Part shown: positions 44,115-54,486 of the stretch, one piece after another | How the letters are laid out: each line of letters starts with the position of its first letter | How positions within the stretch are numbered: position 1 is the stretch's first letter | NCBI RefSeq assembly: GCF_042684265.1 | Contig: NZ_JBHULB010000007.1 | Location: 496,001-560,000 of the forward strand | Origin: Croceitalea marina | GTDB lineage: Bacteria; Bacteroidota; Bacteroidia; Flavobacteriales; Flavobacteriaceae | Reading direction: 5' to 3' | Length of the DNA: 64,000 nucleotides | Notes under the pieces: model-generated | What the model was told of the DNA's origin: nothing | The model's input: only the letters and a program-made list of their open reading frames with translations | Databases searched by the model: none | Program-made: the position numbers and the translations under genes

Positions 44115-45080
44115 TTGAGTGATTCTGCCAAAAAATTTCTAAAGACCTTCATCCCCATTGCATTGGGAATCTTTCTAATTTGGTATTCTTATACGTCTAC
44201 CTCACCTGAAGAAAGAAAACAGATTATGCATTATATCTCTAATGCGAGTCCGTTTTGGGTTGGACTTTCGGTTGTCATTGGAATTCTAAGCCATATCTCA
44301 AGAGCCATTAGATGGAATTATATGCTCAAACCTTTGGGATACAGCCCAAAACTAAGCAATAATGTATTTATCATTTTGATGGCATATTTTGCAAATCTTG
44401 GAATTCCAAGATCAGGTGAGTTCTTAAGAGCGACTGCCCTAACCACATACGAAGGTGTTCCATTTGAAAAAGGCTTTGGAACTATAGTGACCGAAAGAGT
44501 CATAGACCTTATTATGCTTTTAGTGATAATTTCAATCGCCTTGGTCTTACAAACAGATATTATACTTGAGGTACTTAACGAAAAAGGTGTTAATCTAGTT
44601 GGTGCTGCTGGCATTCTATTTGTTGGTATTATTGGTTTACTAGTTGCTGTAAAGGTTATTAAAAAGTCCAATGCAGGGTTTGCCCTAAAGCTTAAAAATT
44701 TTTTAAGTGGTTTGTTGGATGGGATTTCCAGTATCTTAAAAATGAAAAATAAATGGGCATTTGTTTTTCATACACTATTTATTTGGGCATGTTATATTGC
44801 CATGTTCTGGGTCATTAAATACACTGTCCCAGAAACCGTAAATCTTACACTTTCAGAATTACTGATTGCATTTGTTGGAGGCGCTTTTGCAATGTCTACT
44901 ACAAATGGCGGTATAGGTCTTTACCCAATTGCTGTAAGTACCTCGTTGGCAATTTTTGGGATTTCTTCAGTTTCGGGAGATGCTTTTGGTTGGATAATGT
45001 GGATTGCACAGACCCTTATGGTTGTAATTTTTGGGGCAATATCTTTTGCACTACTTCCGTTATTGAACCGAAACCGATAA
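44115..45080 (+). CDS. lysylphosphatidylglycerol-synthase-like flippase (YbhN/AglD family membrane protein)
   Basis: A 321-residue integral membrane protein with about eight helices and the family-like N-terminal IPIALGIFLIWYSY. It also has SHISRAIRWNYML (about 57-69), PRSGEFLRATAL and TTNGGIGLYPIA. This is the flippase-type domain of the MprF/YbhN group without an aminoacyl-transferase half. The start is a TTG two bases after the panD stop, with no suitable ATG near. It is co-transcribed with panD. The substrate is unknown. Confidence 0.8.
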   Translation: MSDSAKKFLKTFIPIALGIFLIWYSYTSTSPEERKQIMHYISNASPFWVGLSVVIGILSHISRAIRWNYMLKPLGYSPKLSNNVFIILMAYFANLGIPRSGEFLRATALTTYEGVPFEKGFGTIVTERVIDLIMLLVIISIALVLQTDIILEVLNEKGVNLVGAAGILFVGIIGLLVAVKVIKKSNAGFALKLKNFLSGLLDGISSILKMKNKWAFVFHTLFIWACYIAMFWVIKYTVPETVNLTLSELLIAFVGGAFAMSTTNGGIGLYPIAVSTSLAIFGISSVSGDAFGWIMWIAQTLMVVIFGAISFALLPLLNRNR

Positions 45081-45104
45081 TACTGATTATCAAAAGCCTA
45101 ACAA

Positions 45105-46247
45105 ATGAAGAAGTTGTTTTTGCCAATATTGGCATTATTTTGCTTTAGTGTTAACGCCCAAGTACAAAAAGAGATTTTTGAATCGTTTAAACTACAGGAA
45201 AGAAGAGACGTTTCCTATTACTTTCCAGTAGATTATACAGAAGACAAAAAATATCCTTTAATTCTAGTTTTAGATGCCGATTACCTTTTTGACTTAGTTG
45301 TAGCCAATGCCAAATTCTATAGCAAACACAACCGTATGCCCGAGGCCGTTGTTGTAGGAGTTCATCAAAGTAAGAACGACCTTAGATGGGAAGATTGCGA
45401 TTTCGAACAAACCACAGGCTTACCCACAGAAAAGGGGAAACTGTTCTACGAATTTTTAGGAACCGAACTTATACCATATCTTGAAACAAACTATAAGATT
45501 GCACCGTTTAAGATGTTTATCGGTTATGATATCACTGCCAATTTTGGCAACTACTTTTTATTTAAAGATAAATCATTGTTCAACTCTTACTTGACCATAT
45601 CTCCTGTACTGGCCACTGAAATGGAAAGTAGGGTGCCCTCTAGGTTATTAGATTTAGACCAAGAAATATTTTATAATGTAGTTTTAGAAAAAGAAAAGAC
45701 AGAAGATCGCCAGCGTATGCTTCAAATGGATAATGCCATAAAATCGATTTCTAAAGAAAATATTCATTACTTCTTTGATCAATACGACGAACCGGATCAT
45801 ATTTCAATAGCCGCTTATGGCGTAAGTAAGGCATTTGACAATGTCTTTAAATTATTCAGGCCTATAAGCCCTAAAGAATACAAAGAGCAAATACTTAAAT
45901 CGGAAGAACCTGTATTTAAATATCTAGAGGAAAAATATAGTCGCATTGAAGACCTCCTAGGGTTTGAAAAACAGGTGGAGCTCAATGATATCATGGCAAT
46001 TTATGCTGGTTGTGTAAAAAAAGAAGATTATGAATCTTTAAAAGAACTTTCTCAGGTCTGTAAGAAATTCTACCCAGAAACTATGATGGGCTTCTATTTT
46101 GAGGGCGAATATCTTGAACTGCTCGGAGAGCCCAAAAAGGCAAAAAAGGCATTTGAGAAAGCGTACCAGATGGAAGAGATAGATTTCTTGACAAAAGACC
46201 TTGCCATTGAAAAATTGGATGCCCTTAAAGCTGATTTTGGCTTTTAA
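45105..46247 (+). CDS. esterase-D-like alpha/beta hydrolase fold protein lacking the serine nucleophile
   Basis: A 380-residue exported protein (signal peptide ending FSVNAQ at 19). Residues 22-260 follow the putative esterase (PF00756) pattern: YYFPVDYTEDKKYPLILVLDADY, then VVVGVHQ. At the nucleophile elbow the expected GxSxG reads GYDIT (140-144), with Asp in place of Ser, so hydrolysis by the usual mechanism is unlikely. The C-terminal third is helical and resembles TPR units (AKKAFEKAYQM). It lies between the flippase gene and radA, an order I recall from other flavobacteria. Confidence 0.75.
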   Translation: MKKLFLPILALFCFSVNAQVQKEIFESFKLQERRDVSYYFPVDYTEDKKYPLILVLDADYLFDLVVANAKFYSKHNRMPEAVVVGVHQSKNDLRWEDCDFEQTTGLPTEKGKLFYEFLGTELIPYLETNYKIAPFKMFIGYDITANFGNYFLFKDKSLFNSYLTISPVLATEMESRVPSRLLDLDQEIFYNVVLEKEKTEDRQRMLQMDNAIKSISKENIHYFFDQYDEPDHISIAAYGVSKAFDNVFKLFRPISPKEYKEQILKSEEPVFKYLEEKYSRIEDLLGFEKQVELNDIMAIYAGCVKKEDYESLKELSQVCKKFYPETMMGFYFEGEYLELLGEPKKAKKAFEKAYQMEEIDFLTKDLAIEKLDALKADFGF

Positions 46248-46293
46248 AATATAGAACTTTAAACTTATCTTTAGCCAAATTCCTTTTAGGTTT

Positions 46294-47655
46294 ATGGCTA
46301 AAACCAAAACAGCTTTCTTTTGCCAAAATTGCGGTACCCAGTATGCCAAATGGATCGGGCAATGTACTTCTTGTAAACAATGGAATACCATTGTTGAAGA
46401 AATCGTGCAAAAAGAAGAAAAAAAAACTTGGAAGACTAGTTCAAGTACGCTTCAAAAAGCTTCGAAACCACTTCGGGTCAACGAAATAAACAGTGACAAA
46501 GAAATTCGATTTAACACTCAAGATATCGAGTTTAACCGTGTTTTAGGAGGAGGGCTTGTGCCTGGTTCTTTAACGCTTCTTGGTGGGGAACCTGGAATTG
46601 GTAAGAGTACACTCTTACTACAAATTGCCTTAAAATTACCATATAAAACACTTTACGTTTCTGGCGAAGAAAGCCAAAAACAGATAAAGATGAGGGCAGA
46701 ACGTATTCATCCCAGTTCTGAAAATTGCTTTATCCTTACTGAAACAAAAACACAAAACATCTTTCAACAGATTGTGGCATTAGAGCCCGATTTGGTTGTC
46801 ATTGATTCTATACAAACATTACATTCAGATTATATTGAGTCAGCCGCGGGTAGTATTTCTCAAATTCGTGAGTGCACCGCCGAGCTTATAAAATTTGCAA
46901 AAGAGAGTAACACTCCTGTTATTCTTGTTGGACACATTACCAAAGATGGAACTATTGCCGGGCCTAAGATTTTAGAGCATATGGTTGATACCGTTTTACA
47001 GTTCGAAGGTGACCAAAACTATGTATATCGTATTCTTAGATCTCTTAAAAATCGTTTTGGTTCTACCGCCGAGTTGGGAATCTATGAAATGCAGGGTAGT
47101 GGACTTAGAGAAGTAAACAATCCTTCAGAGGTTTTGATTTCAAAGAATGATGAAAATTTAAGTGGTGCCGCCGTTGCTGCTACCGTAGAGGGTATAAGAC
47201 CGTTGCTTATTGAAATTCAAGCGTTAGTAAGCACCGCTGTTTACGGAACCCCACAACGCTCTGCTACCGGGTTTAATGCTAAAAGATTAAATATGCTTTT
47301 AGCTGTATTGGAAAAGAGGGCCGGGTTTAAACTTGCCGCGAAAGATGTATTCTTAAATATCACTGGCGGTATATCTGTAGACGATCCAGCGATAGATCTA
47401 GCCGTAATAGCCTCTATATTGTCAAGTAATTTTGACACTCCTATTCCAAAAGGGGTATGCTTTGCGGCAGAAGTTGGTCTATCTGGTGAAATAAGAACAG
47501 TTCAACGAACGGATCAACGCATATTGGAAGCTGAAAAACTCGGCTTTACATCTATCTATGTTTCCAAAAACAATAAAATTACATTGAAAGATACCAAAAT
47601 CAAGGTGCGTTTAGTTTCAAAAATTGAAGATGTCGTAAGTACCCTATTTAAATAA
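46294..47655 (+). CDS. radA: DNA repair protein RadA
   Basis: A 453-residue branch-migration ATPase. The zinc finger cysteines are C10, C13, C24 and C27, Walker A is GEPGIGKST (98-106), and the RadA-specific KNRFG motif follows. A Lon-like C-terminal domain begins near 290. The length and motifs are standard. It is the last gene of the plus-strand run and converges on an aldo/keto reductase gene eight bases away. Confidence 0.96.
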   Translation: MAKTKTAFFCQNCGTQYAKWIGQCTSCKQWNTIVEEIVQKEEKKTWKTSSSTLQKASKPLRVNEINSDKEIRFNTQDIEFNRVLGGGLVPGSLTLLGGEPGIGKSTLLLQIALKLPYKTLYVSGEESQKQIKMRAERIHPSSENCFILTETKTQNIFQQIVALEPDLVVIDSIQTLHSDYIESAAGSISQIRECTAELIKFAKESNTPVILVGHITKDGTIAGPKILEHMVDTVLQFEGDQNYVYRILRSLKNRFGSTAELGIYEMQGSGLREVNNPSEVLISKNDENLSGAAVAATVEGIRPLLIEIQALVSTAVYGTPQRSATGFNAKRLNMLLAVLEKRAGFKLAAKDVFLNITGGISVDDPAIDLAVIASILSSNFDTPIPKGVCFAAEVGLSGEIRTVQRTDQRILEAEKLGFTSIYVSKNNKITLKDTKIKVRLVSKIEDVVSTLFK

Positions 47656-47662
47656 TTTAGCT

Positions 47663-48703
47663 CTAAGGCGCGGGATTAGGAATTTCTTCATGAATCGCTT
47701 CAATACCTTCTAAAACTTCATCCGATAAATCGATATTAATACTATCTACATTTTCCTTCAATTGCTCCATAGTTGTGGCCCCAATAATATTACTGGTTAC
47801 AAAAGCTCTCGTATTTACAAAAGCCAATGCCATTTGCGTTAACGAAAGACCGTTGCTTTCAGCAAGATCAAAATACTTTTGTGTTGCGGCCATAGCATTT
47901 TCTCCGCTATATCTGTTATAGTTTGGAAATAAGGTTACTCTTCCTTTTCTAGGTTTTTGACCTCCTAAATACTTTCCGCTCAAAACACCAAAACCCAAAG
48001 GAGAATACGGAATTAAGCCTATCTTTTCTCTTATCGAAATCTCAGAGAGCCCTACTTCAAATAATCTATTTAAAAGATTATAAGGGTTTTGTATGGTGAC
48101 CATTCTTGGCAAATCTTGATGTACTTTGGCCTCCTCAAGAAAGCGCATCGTGCCCCAAGGTGTTTCATTAGATATGCCTACCTGTCTAATTTTACCTTCT
48201 TTGACCAGATCGCGAAGAGTTTCTAAAATCTGATGGATATTATCCTCCCAAAAATCAGGTTCACCGGCGTTAAAACCTCTTTGCCCAAAATAGTTTGTGT
48301 TTCGTTCTGGCCAATGCAACTGATATAAATCAATATAATCGGTCTGTAGTCTTTTTAAACTTCCTTCTACTGCAGTAATGATTGAATCTTTACTGAAACC
48401 GGTTGTTCTGATAAACTTTGTGTAATCTCCAGGACCAACAATTTTTGATGCCAAAACTATCTTATCCCTATTCCGATTTTTTTTGAACCAGTTGCCAATT
48501 ATCTCTTCTGTAACCGCGTACAATTCTTTCTTTGCCGGAACAGGATATAATTCTGCCGTATCAAAAAAGTTTACCCCTTGCTCCAAGGCATAGTCCATTT
48601 GCTCATGACCTTGTTCCTCAGAATTCTGGCGTCCCCAGGTCATCGTACCTAAACAAATTTTACTAACTCTAATATCAGTATTGGGTATTCTGGTGTATTT
48701 CAT
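47663..48703 (-). CDS. aldo/keto reductase (Tas-like)
   Basis: A 346-residue NADPH-dependent reductase with the TIM-barrel family pattern. It shows CLGTMTWG at 17-24, FDTAELYP (catalytic Asp and Tyr), LASKIVG (catalytic Lys) and LYQLHWPERN (catalytic His). The substrate is not predictable. A promoter box is at 48724-48731. Confidence 0.9.
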   Translation of the reverse strand: MKYTRIPNTDIRVSKICLGTMTWGRQNSEEQGHEQMDYALEQGVNFFDTAELYPVPAKKELYAVTEEIIGNWFKKNRNRDKIVLASKIVGPGDYTKFIRTTGFSKDSIITAVEGSLKRLQTDYIDLYQLHWPERNTNYFGQRGFNAGEPDFWEDNIHQILETLRDLVKEGKIRQVGISNETPWGTMRFLEEAKVHQDLPRMVTIQNPYNLLNRLFEVGLSEISIREKIGLIPYSPLGFGVLSGKYLGGQKPRKGRVTLFPNYNRYSGENAMAATQKYFDLAESNGLSLTQMALAFVNTRAFVTSNIIGATTMEQLKENVDSINIDLSDEVLEGIEAIHEEIPNPAP

Positions 48704-48723
48704 GAAAAAAGCAATTTTGAACG

Positions 48724-48731
48724 CAAAAATA
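48724..48731 (-). promoter_or_regulatory. -7 box for the aldo/keto reductase gene
   Basis: The minus strand reads TATTTTTG (TAnnTTTG), 20 bases upstream of the ATG. Confidence 0.55.
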
Positions 48732-48764
48732 GTCGTTTTGCACTACTGTTTTCTTAAGAAAACT

Positions 48765-49526
48765 CTAATCTATTTCAATAAGGATAGGGCAATGATCGCT
48801 ATGTTTTGCTTCGTTTAGAATTACAGAACGTTTTAACCTATCTTTCAAAGAATTGTTTACCATGCCATAATCTAAACGCCATCCTTTATTATTATTTCGG
48901 GCATTGGCTCGGTAGCTCCACCAGGTATAATTATGAGGTTCTTTATTAAAATGTCTGAAACTATCAATAAAACCACTTTCGATAAAATTACCTATCCATT
49001 CTCGCTCTACTGGTAAAAATCCCGATACATTTTTAAGCCCTACGGGATTATGGATGTCTATGGCTTCATGGCAAATGTTATAATCTCCGCAAACAATTAG
49101 GTTTGGTCTAATCTTTCGAAGCTCATTAGCATATTTTTGAAAATCTGCCATGTAGGTCAATTTAAATTCTAACCTATCCATATTACTACCTGAAGGCAAA
49201 TACATGCTCATTACTGAAACATCCCCGAAATCAGCCCTAATATTTCTTCCTTCAAAATCCATATAGTCAATACCAGTGCCATATTCAACATGGTCTGGCT
49301 CTTGTTTACAAAGTAACGCTACACCACTATACCCTTTTTTTTGGGCGCTGAACCAGTAATTATAGTTATAGCCGGCTGCCTCAAAAAGTGAAACATCTAC
49401 CTGCTCTTTCATGGCCTTGGTTTCTTGTATACAAACCACATCTGGGTTAACCGACTGCAACCATTCTATAAAGCCTTTGTTCAAGGCTGCTCTAATGCCA
49501 TTAACATTATAAGATACTATTTTCAT
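48765..49526 (-). CDS. xth: exodeoxyribonuclease III
   Basis: A 253-residue AP endonuclease/exonuclease of the exonuclease-endonuclease-phosphatase family. It shows YNVNGIRAALNKGF (5-18), the metal-binding IQETKA, GDYNICHEAIDIHNP with its catalytic Asp and Asn, and the C-terminal SDHCPILIEID. It repairs abasic sites. It stands alone and diverges from a TonB receptor gene. Confidence 0.95.
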   Translation of the reverse strand: MKIVSYNVNGIRAALNKGFIEWLQSVNPDVVCIQETKAMKEQVDVSLFEAAGYNYNYWFSAQKKGYSGVALLCKQEPDHVEYGTGIDYMDFEGRNIRADFGDVSVMSMYLPSGSNMDRLEFKLTYMADFQKYANELRKIRPNLIVCGDYNICHEAIDIHNPVGLKNVSGFLPVEREWIGNFIESGFIDSFRHFNKEPHNYTWWSYRANARNNNKGWRLDYGMVNNSLKDRLKRSVILNEAKHSDHCPILIEID

Positions 49527-49577
49527 CTACCTAATTTTGCTTAAAAATAGCTAAATTTAACCCTTACTTTCCGCTTA

Positions 49578-51632
49578 ATGAAACATGTTTTTATTATTGT
49601 AGTTACCTTTTGTTATTCCTATGTTTTAATTGCCCAAAATGATTCTATCACCAATCTTGACGAAGTAACTCTTATCGAAGAATTTATTGCCAAAAAGGCC
49701 ATCGGCATTACAGAATCATCAAGCATTGATGCCGATAATTTAGAACAATTTAGCCCGATAGATTTTGCAGGGGGTATCAATCAAATTTCAGGGGTATACC
49801 TGCTTTCTGGGGCTTTGAATACTAACCGCATTACCATTAGAGGTGTAGGGTCAAGGTCTCGTTTTGAAACTGATGAAGTACGTATGTATTTTAATGGCAT
49901 TCCGGTTACTGATGGAACCGGAATTTCTACAATTGAAGCTTACGACTTTGAAAATATGGGGCGCATTGAAGTAGTGAAAGGTCCAAAAGCTACCTCACTT
50001 GGCACTAATCTTGGTGGCGCATTACTTTTGAATACCATACCTCCAGTAGTGGGAGAGACCTTTTTGCAAAATAACTTCACCATTGGTTCTTATAACCTCA
50101 TTAAAAATAATTTGGCTTTTCGGCATTCAGAAAAAAACTTCAATATCAATGTAAATTACAATCATTTAGAGACTGATGGTTTTCGCCAGAACAACCACTT
50201 TGAACGTGATGGCTTTTTGCTGACTTCTTCTTTACGAATAAATACCAAAAACAAAATAGATTTTTTAATTAACCATATTGATTATACTGCAGGTATACCC
50301 AGTGCAATCGACGAAATCGATTTTAGAGAAGACCCTCGAAGAGCCGCTTCTATTTGGTTGGCTGCCAAAGGTTTTGAGACCAACAACTATAGCTTGACAG
50401 GAGTATCATACCAACATCAGTTTAATCAGCACTTAAAAACCACCAATAGCATTTTCTACAGCTATTTAGACCGTTTTGAACCCAGCCCATTTGAAGTTTT
50501 AGATGAATTTACCCATGGATATGGTTTTAGGTCAGTGACAGAAGGACGCCTATTTAAAGGTGATTTCACATTTGGCGGTGAACTATATCGAGACAATTAT
50601 TACTGGAAAACTTTTGAAAATCTATTTCGAAAAAATGAAGGAAATGGATATTTACGGGGCGCTCAAGAATTAGATAATAAAGAAATAAGGTCGCAACTCA
50701 ATATTTTTGCCACCTATGGGTTTTCTATATCAAAAAGACTTTTGGCACAAATTGGTATTAATTTAAACAATACCAACTACCGTTTCTTTGATCAGTTTAA
50801 TACAGGTAATGCCAACACTTCTGCCGAGCGCAATTTTAACCCTATTGTTCTGCCAAACCTTAATCTTCAATACACTTTCAATAAAGGACGATTTTTTGCC
50901 AATATCAGTAGAGGCTTCTCTAACCCTGGTATTCGAGAAACCTTGAATCCAGACCGAGTACTAAATTCTAATATAAATCAAGAAAAAGGTATTAGTTATG
51001 AAGTTGGTAGCTCTTTTTCTTTGTTTAAAAACGCATTCAACCTAAATACTTCTGTTTACCGTATGAACATTAATGATTTGTTGGTATCTGAACGGCTTGA
51101 CGAAGTACGGTTTATTGGAAGAAATGCTGGTAGTACCAGGCATCAAGGTTTTGAATTCGATGCAAATTATCTGTGGAAGATATCTGATAAATGGTCGGTT
51201 AGCCCCCGCATTAGCTATACCTTTAACGACCATATTTTTGTGGATTTTATTGATGGCGATAATAACTTTTCAGGTAATGAATTAACAGGTGTACCTAAAC
51301 ATCTTGTTTACTCAGGTTTAACTTTAAAGCAATCCAAAGGATTTACCTTTAATCTTACACACCAATTTGTCGATGAAATCTCACTTACAGATGCCAATAC
51401 CGAATTTAGTGAAGCTTTTAATGTTTTCAATGTGCAGTTACGCTACCGGGCTATGCTTTTTAATAAATTACGGTTTGAATTAAATGTTGGTTCAAACAAT
51501 ATCTTTGATACCACATACGCACAATCGGTATTGATTAACCAGCGGAGTTTTACCAGCGCTCCACCTCGCTTTTTCAATCCAGGAAATGGCAGAAATTATT
51601 TTGCTGGACTACGTTTAAATTATATGCTTTAA
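49578..51632 (+). CDS. TonB-dependent outer-membrane receptor
   Basis: A 684-residue receptor with a signal peptide ending near VLIAQND. There is no carboxypeptidase-like domain. The plug begins near residue 40 (ITESSSIDADNLEQFSPIDF, ITIRGVGSRSRFETDEVRMYFNGIPV) and the barrel runs from about 170 to an aromatic-ended C-terminus (FAGLRLNYML). Plug wording of this type is common in siderophore or metal receptors, but nothing nearby names the ligand. A glyoxalase-fold gene follows after four bases. Confidence 0.92.
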   Translation: MKHVFIIVVTFCYSYVLIAQNDSITNLDEVTLIEEFIAKKAIGITESSSIDADNLEQFSPIDFAGGINQISGVYLLSGALNTNRITIRGVGSRSRFETDEVRMYFNGIPVTDGTGISTIEAYDFENMGRIEVVKGPKATSLGTNLGGALLLNTIPPVVGETFLQNNFTIGSYNLIKNNLAFRHSEKNFNINVNYNHLETDGFRQNNHFERDGFLLTSSLRINTKNKIDFLINHIDYTAGIPSAIDEIDFREDPRRAASIWLAAKGFETNNYSLTGVSYQHQFNQHLKTTNSIFYSYLDRFEPSPFEVLDEFTHGYGFRSVTEGRLFKGDFTFGGELYRDNYYWKTFENLFRKNEGNGYLRGAQELDNKEIRSQLNIFATYGFSISKRLLAQIGINLNNTNYRFFDQFNTGNANTSAERNFNPIVLPNLNLQYTFNKGRFFANISRGFSNPGIRETLNPDRVLNSNINQEKGISYEVGSSFSLFKNAFNLNTSVYRMNINDLLVSERLDEVRFIGRNAGSTRHQGFEFDANYLWKISDKWSVSPRISYTFNDHIFVDFIDGDNNFSGNELTGVPKHLVYSGLTLKQSKGFTFNLTHQFVDEISLTDANTEFSEAFNVFNVQLRYRAMLFNKLRFELNVGSNNIFDTTYAQSVLINQRSFTSAPPRFFNPGNGRNYFAGLRLNYML

Positions 51633-51636
51633 AAAA

Positions 51637-51978
51637 ATGAAGACTACACCTATTAATTATATCGAATTAAAGTCTACTGACCTTAAAGCGACCAAAACAT
51701 TTTATTCACATGCTTTTGGCTGGTCTTTTACAGATTATGGAGATGGTTATACTGCCTTTACAGATAGTGGTGTTGAAGGTGGTTTTGAACTTACAAAAGA
51801 ATCAATTGTAAACGGTGCACTAATAGTTTTACACCATAATGATTTAAAGGCCATTAAAGAAAAGGTCATTGACTTAGGGGGAACAATCTCTTTGGATATT
51901 TTTTCATTTCCCGGAGGGCAACGTTTTCATTTTTTAGATACTTCTGGCAACGAGCTTGCGATTTGGTGTGAAGAATAA
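51637..51978 (+). CDS. glyoxalase/bleomycin-resistance (VOC) fold protein
   Basis: A 113-residue small protein with two beta-alpha-beta-beta-beta units typical of the VOC superfamily. The first begins INYIELKSTDLKATKTFYSHAFGW and the second closes with FHFLDTSGNELAIWCE. Members bind a metal and small molecules; this one has no readable substrate. It starts four bases after the TonB receptor stop and is probably co-transcribed. Confidence 0.85.
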   Translation: MKTTPINYIELKSTDLKATKTFYSHAFGWSFTDYGDGYTAFTDSGVEGGFELTKESIVNGALIVLHHNDLKAIKEKVIDLGGTISLDIFSFPGGQRFHFLDTSGNELAIWCEE

Positions 51979-51982
51979 AAAA

Positions 51983-52017
51983 AGCATCCTAATGAAGATT
52001 AGGATGCTCTCTTTTTT
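51983..52017. terminator. bidirectional terminator between the VOC gene and katG
   Basis: AGCATCCTAA and TTAGGATGCT form a 10-bp stem, with an A run on the left and a T run on the right, so it works for both converging genes. Confidence 0.85.
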
Positions 52018-52035
52018 CATAGCAGTATTGAGCTG

Positions 52036-54231
52036 TTATTTTAAATCAAAACGGTCAAGGTTCATTACCTTAGTCCATGCTGCAACAAAGTCTTTTACGA
52101 ATTTGTCTTTTGCATCATCAGTACCGTAAACCTCAGTAATAGCCCTTAGCTCTGAATTTGAACCAAAAATCAAATCTGCACGGGTTCCTGTAAACTCCAC
52201 CTTACCAGTAATTCTATGGCTACCTTCAAAGTACCTATCATCTTCAGAAGTTGCTTTCCAAGTATAGGTCATATCTAAAAGATTGGTAAAGAAATCATTT
52301 GTAAGGCTGCCTACATTATCGGTAAAAACACCATGATTAGAACCCTCGAAGTTCGCTCCCAGTACACGAAGACCACCAACTAAAACAGTCATTTCTGGCA
52401 CAGTCAAGGTCAATAAATTGGCCTTGTCTACTAATAGGTCTTCAGCAGCAACCTGTAAATCAGACTTTATATAGTTTCTAAATCCATCCGCCAATGGCTC
52501 TAAATAGTTAAACGACTCTATATCTGTTTGTTCTTGACTTGCATCACCTCTACCTTGGGTAAAAGGCACTTCAATATTATGACCGGCATTTTTTGCAGCT
52601 TCTTCAACACCAACATTACCGGCCAAAACGATTAAATCAGCAATAGAAACGTCTCCGTTAAATTCATTTTGAATTCCTTCTAAAACAGTGAGTACTTTAT
52701 TTAACTCTGTAGGGTTATTGACTTCCCAACTGCGTTGTGGTTCTAGTCGAATACGACCTCCGTTAGCACCACCACGTTTGTCGGAACCTCTAAACGTAGA
52801 AGCCGACGCCCAAGCCGTAGTTACCATTTGTGAAACACTTAAGCCTGAAGCAGCAATCATATTTTTCAATGATTCGATATCGTTATCACTAAGTTCGTAA
52901 CCTACAGTAGGAATCGGGTCTTGCCATAATAGCTCTTCGCTAGGTACTTCAGGACCTAAATAACGGGCAATAGGGCCCATATCTCTATGCGTTAACTTGT
53001 ACCAAGCACGTGCGAACGCATCTTCAAATGCCTTATGGTCTTCATGAAAACGTTGTGAAATTTTCAAATAAGCCGGGTCTGTTTTTAATGCAATATCGGC
53101 AGTAGTCATCATTAAAGCTTGCGTTCCATTTCCGCCAGCAGACGGTGCCATTTTGGCCTTTGATTCAGCTGTAGGTGTCCACTGATGTGCCCCTGCAGGA
53201 CTTTTTGTGAGTTCCCAGTCGTAGTTTAATAGCACATCAAAATAATCTGCATCCCATTGTGTAGGGTTTGGAGTCCAGGCACCTTCAATTCCACTTGTAA
53301 TGGTATCTTCTAGAACCCCAGATTTATACGAATTTTTCCATCCGGTACTCATCTCTTCAATAGAGGCACCATGAGGTTCTGCACCAACATATTTGTTAGG
53401 ATCTGCAGCACCATGTGCTTTACCAAAAGTATGACCGCCTGCTACAAGAGCTACGGTTTCTTCATCGTTCATGGCCATACGACCAAAAGTTTCCCTGACG
53501 TCGGCTGCCGAACCCATAGGGTCAGGGTTTCCGTTAGGGCCTTCTGGGTTTACGTATATCCAGCCCATCATTACGGCGCCTAGATGACCTTCTAGCTCTC
53601 CATCTTCATAACGCTCTTCATTTGCGCCCCATTCGGTCTCACTACCCCAATATACATCTTGCTCAGGTTCCCAAATATCTTCTCTACCTCCGGCAAAACC
53701 AAAAGTTGGAAAGCCCATTGATTCTAGAGCACAGTTACCTGCTAAAATCATCAAATCTGCCCAAGAAATACTACGACCATATTTCTTTTTAATTGGCCAT
53801 AAAAGTAAACGGGCTTTATCTAGATTGCCATTATCTGGCCAGCTATTGATCGGGGCAAATCTTTGATTGCCACCACCGGCACCACCGCGACCATCACCAA
53901 CACGATAGGTACCTGCACTATGCCAAGCCATACGAATCATAAAACCACCATAATGCCCGTAATCTGCAGGCCACCAATCTTGAGAATCGGTCATTAAATC
54001 GGTGACTTCCTTTTTTAATGCTTTATAATCGAGACTGTTAAATGCAGCTGCGTAATCAAAATCTTCATCCATAGGGTTAGAAGCAGCTGAATGTTGACGA
54101 AGAATATTCAACTTGAGTTCGTTGGGCCACCAATCGCGGTTTTTGACACCTTGACCTGCCGTTTTTTTAGTTGTACCAGCAAAAAAGGGACATTTGTTGA
54201 TGTCTCCATTTCCGTTGTGCGGATCGCTCAT
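52036..54231 (-). CDS. katG: catalase-peroxidase
   Basis: A 731-residue haem enzyme that removes hydrogen peroxide. The distal site R100, W103, H104 lies in MIRMAWHSAGTYR. The proximal haem ligand is the His of AGGHTFGKAHG (near 265), and the second, non-haem half is present. The length is full. Its 255-base upstream region (54232-54486) has no oxidative-stress regulator gene and no TAnnTTTG box I can support, so expression control is not readable. Confidence 0.97.
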   Translation of the reverse strand: MSDPHNGNGDINKCPFFAGTTKKTAGQGVKNRDWWPNELKLNILRQHSAASNPMDEDFDYAAAFNSLDYKALKKEVTDLMTDSQDWWPADYGHYGGFMIRMAWHSAGTYRVGDGRGGAGGGNQRFAPINSWPDNGNLDKARLLLWPIKKKYGRSISWADLMILAGNCALESMGFPTFGFAGGREDIWEPEQDVYWGSETEWGANEERYEDGELEGHLGAVMMGWIYVNPEGPNGNPDPMGSAADVRETFGRMAMNDEETVALVAGGHTFGKAHGAADPNKYVGAEPHGASIEEMSTGWKNSYKSGVLEDTITSGIEGAWTPNPTQWDADYFDVLLNYDWELTKSPAGAHQWTPTAESKAKMAPSAGGNGTQALMMTTADIALKTDPAYLKISQRFHEDHKAFEDAFARAWYKLTHRDMGPIARYLGPEVPSEELLWQDPIPTVGYELSDNDIESLKNMIAASGLSVSQMVTTAWASASTFRGSDKRGGANGGRIRLEPQRSWEVNNPTELNKVLTVLEGIQNEFNGDVSIADLIVLAGNVGVEEAAKNAGHNIEVPFTQGRGDASQEQTDIESFNYLEPLADGFRNYIKSDLQVAAEDLLVDKANLLTLTVPEMTVLVGGLRVLGANFEGSNHGVFTDNVGSLTNDFFTNLLDMTYTWKATSEDDRYFEGSHRITGKVEFTGTRADLIFGSNSELRAITEVYGTDDAKDKFVKDFVAAWTKVMNLDRFDLK

Positions 54232-54486
54232 AATATTTAGATTTTTATTTTACTTAGTTGAAAGTTTTAAAAATAAGATTCTTCTGTTAAAGAATATTTC
54301 TCAATTTATTTTTTTGAGTTATGTAACTATTGGTAATGTTTATACTGGGAGCTGTAAAGTATTGTTTTTGGTTATCTTAGTGCCTATTCTTTAATCAAAA
54401 CTCCGTGAATCAGCTGAAGTATCTGTTTTTCGGTTTTATAAGTACTTTAGTATAGTCTATGTAGCAAAATAATAGTACTTAAGCCA

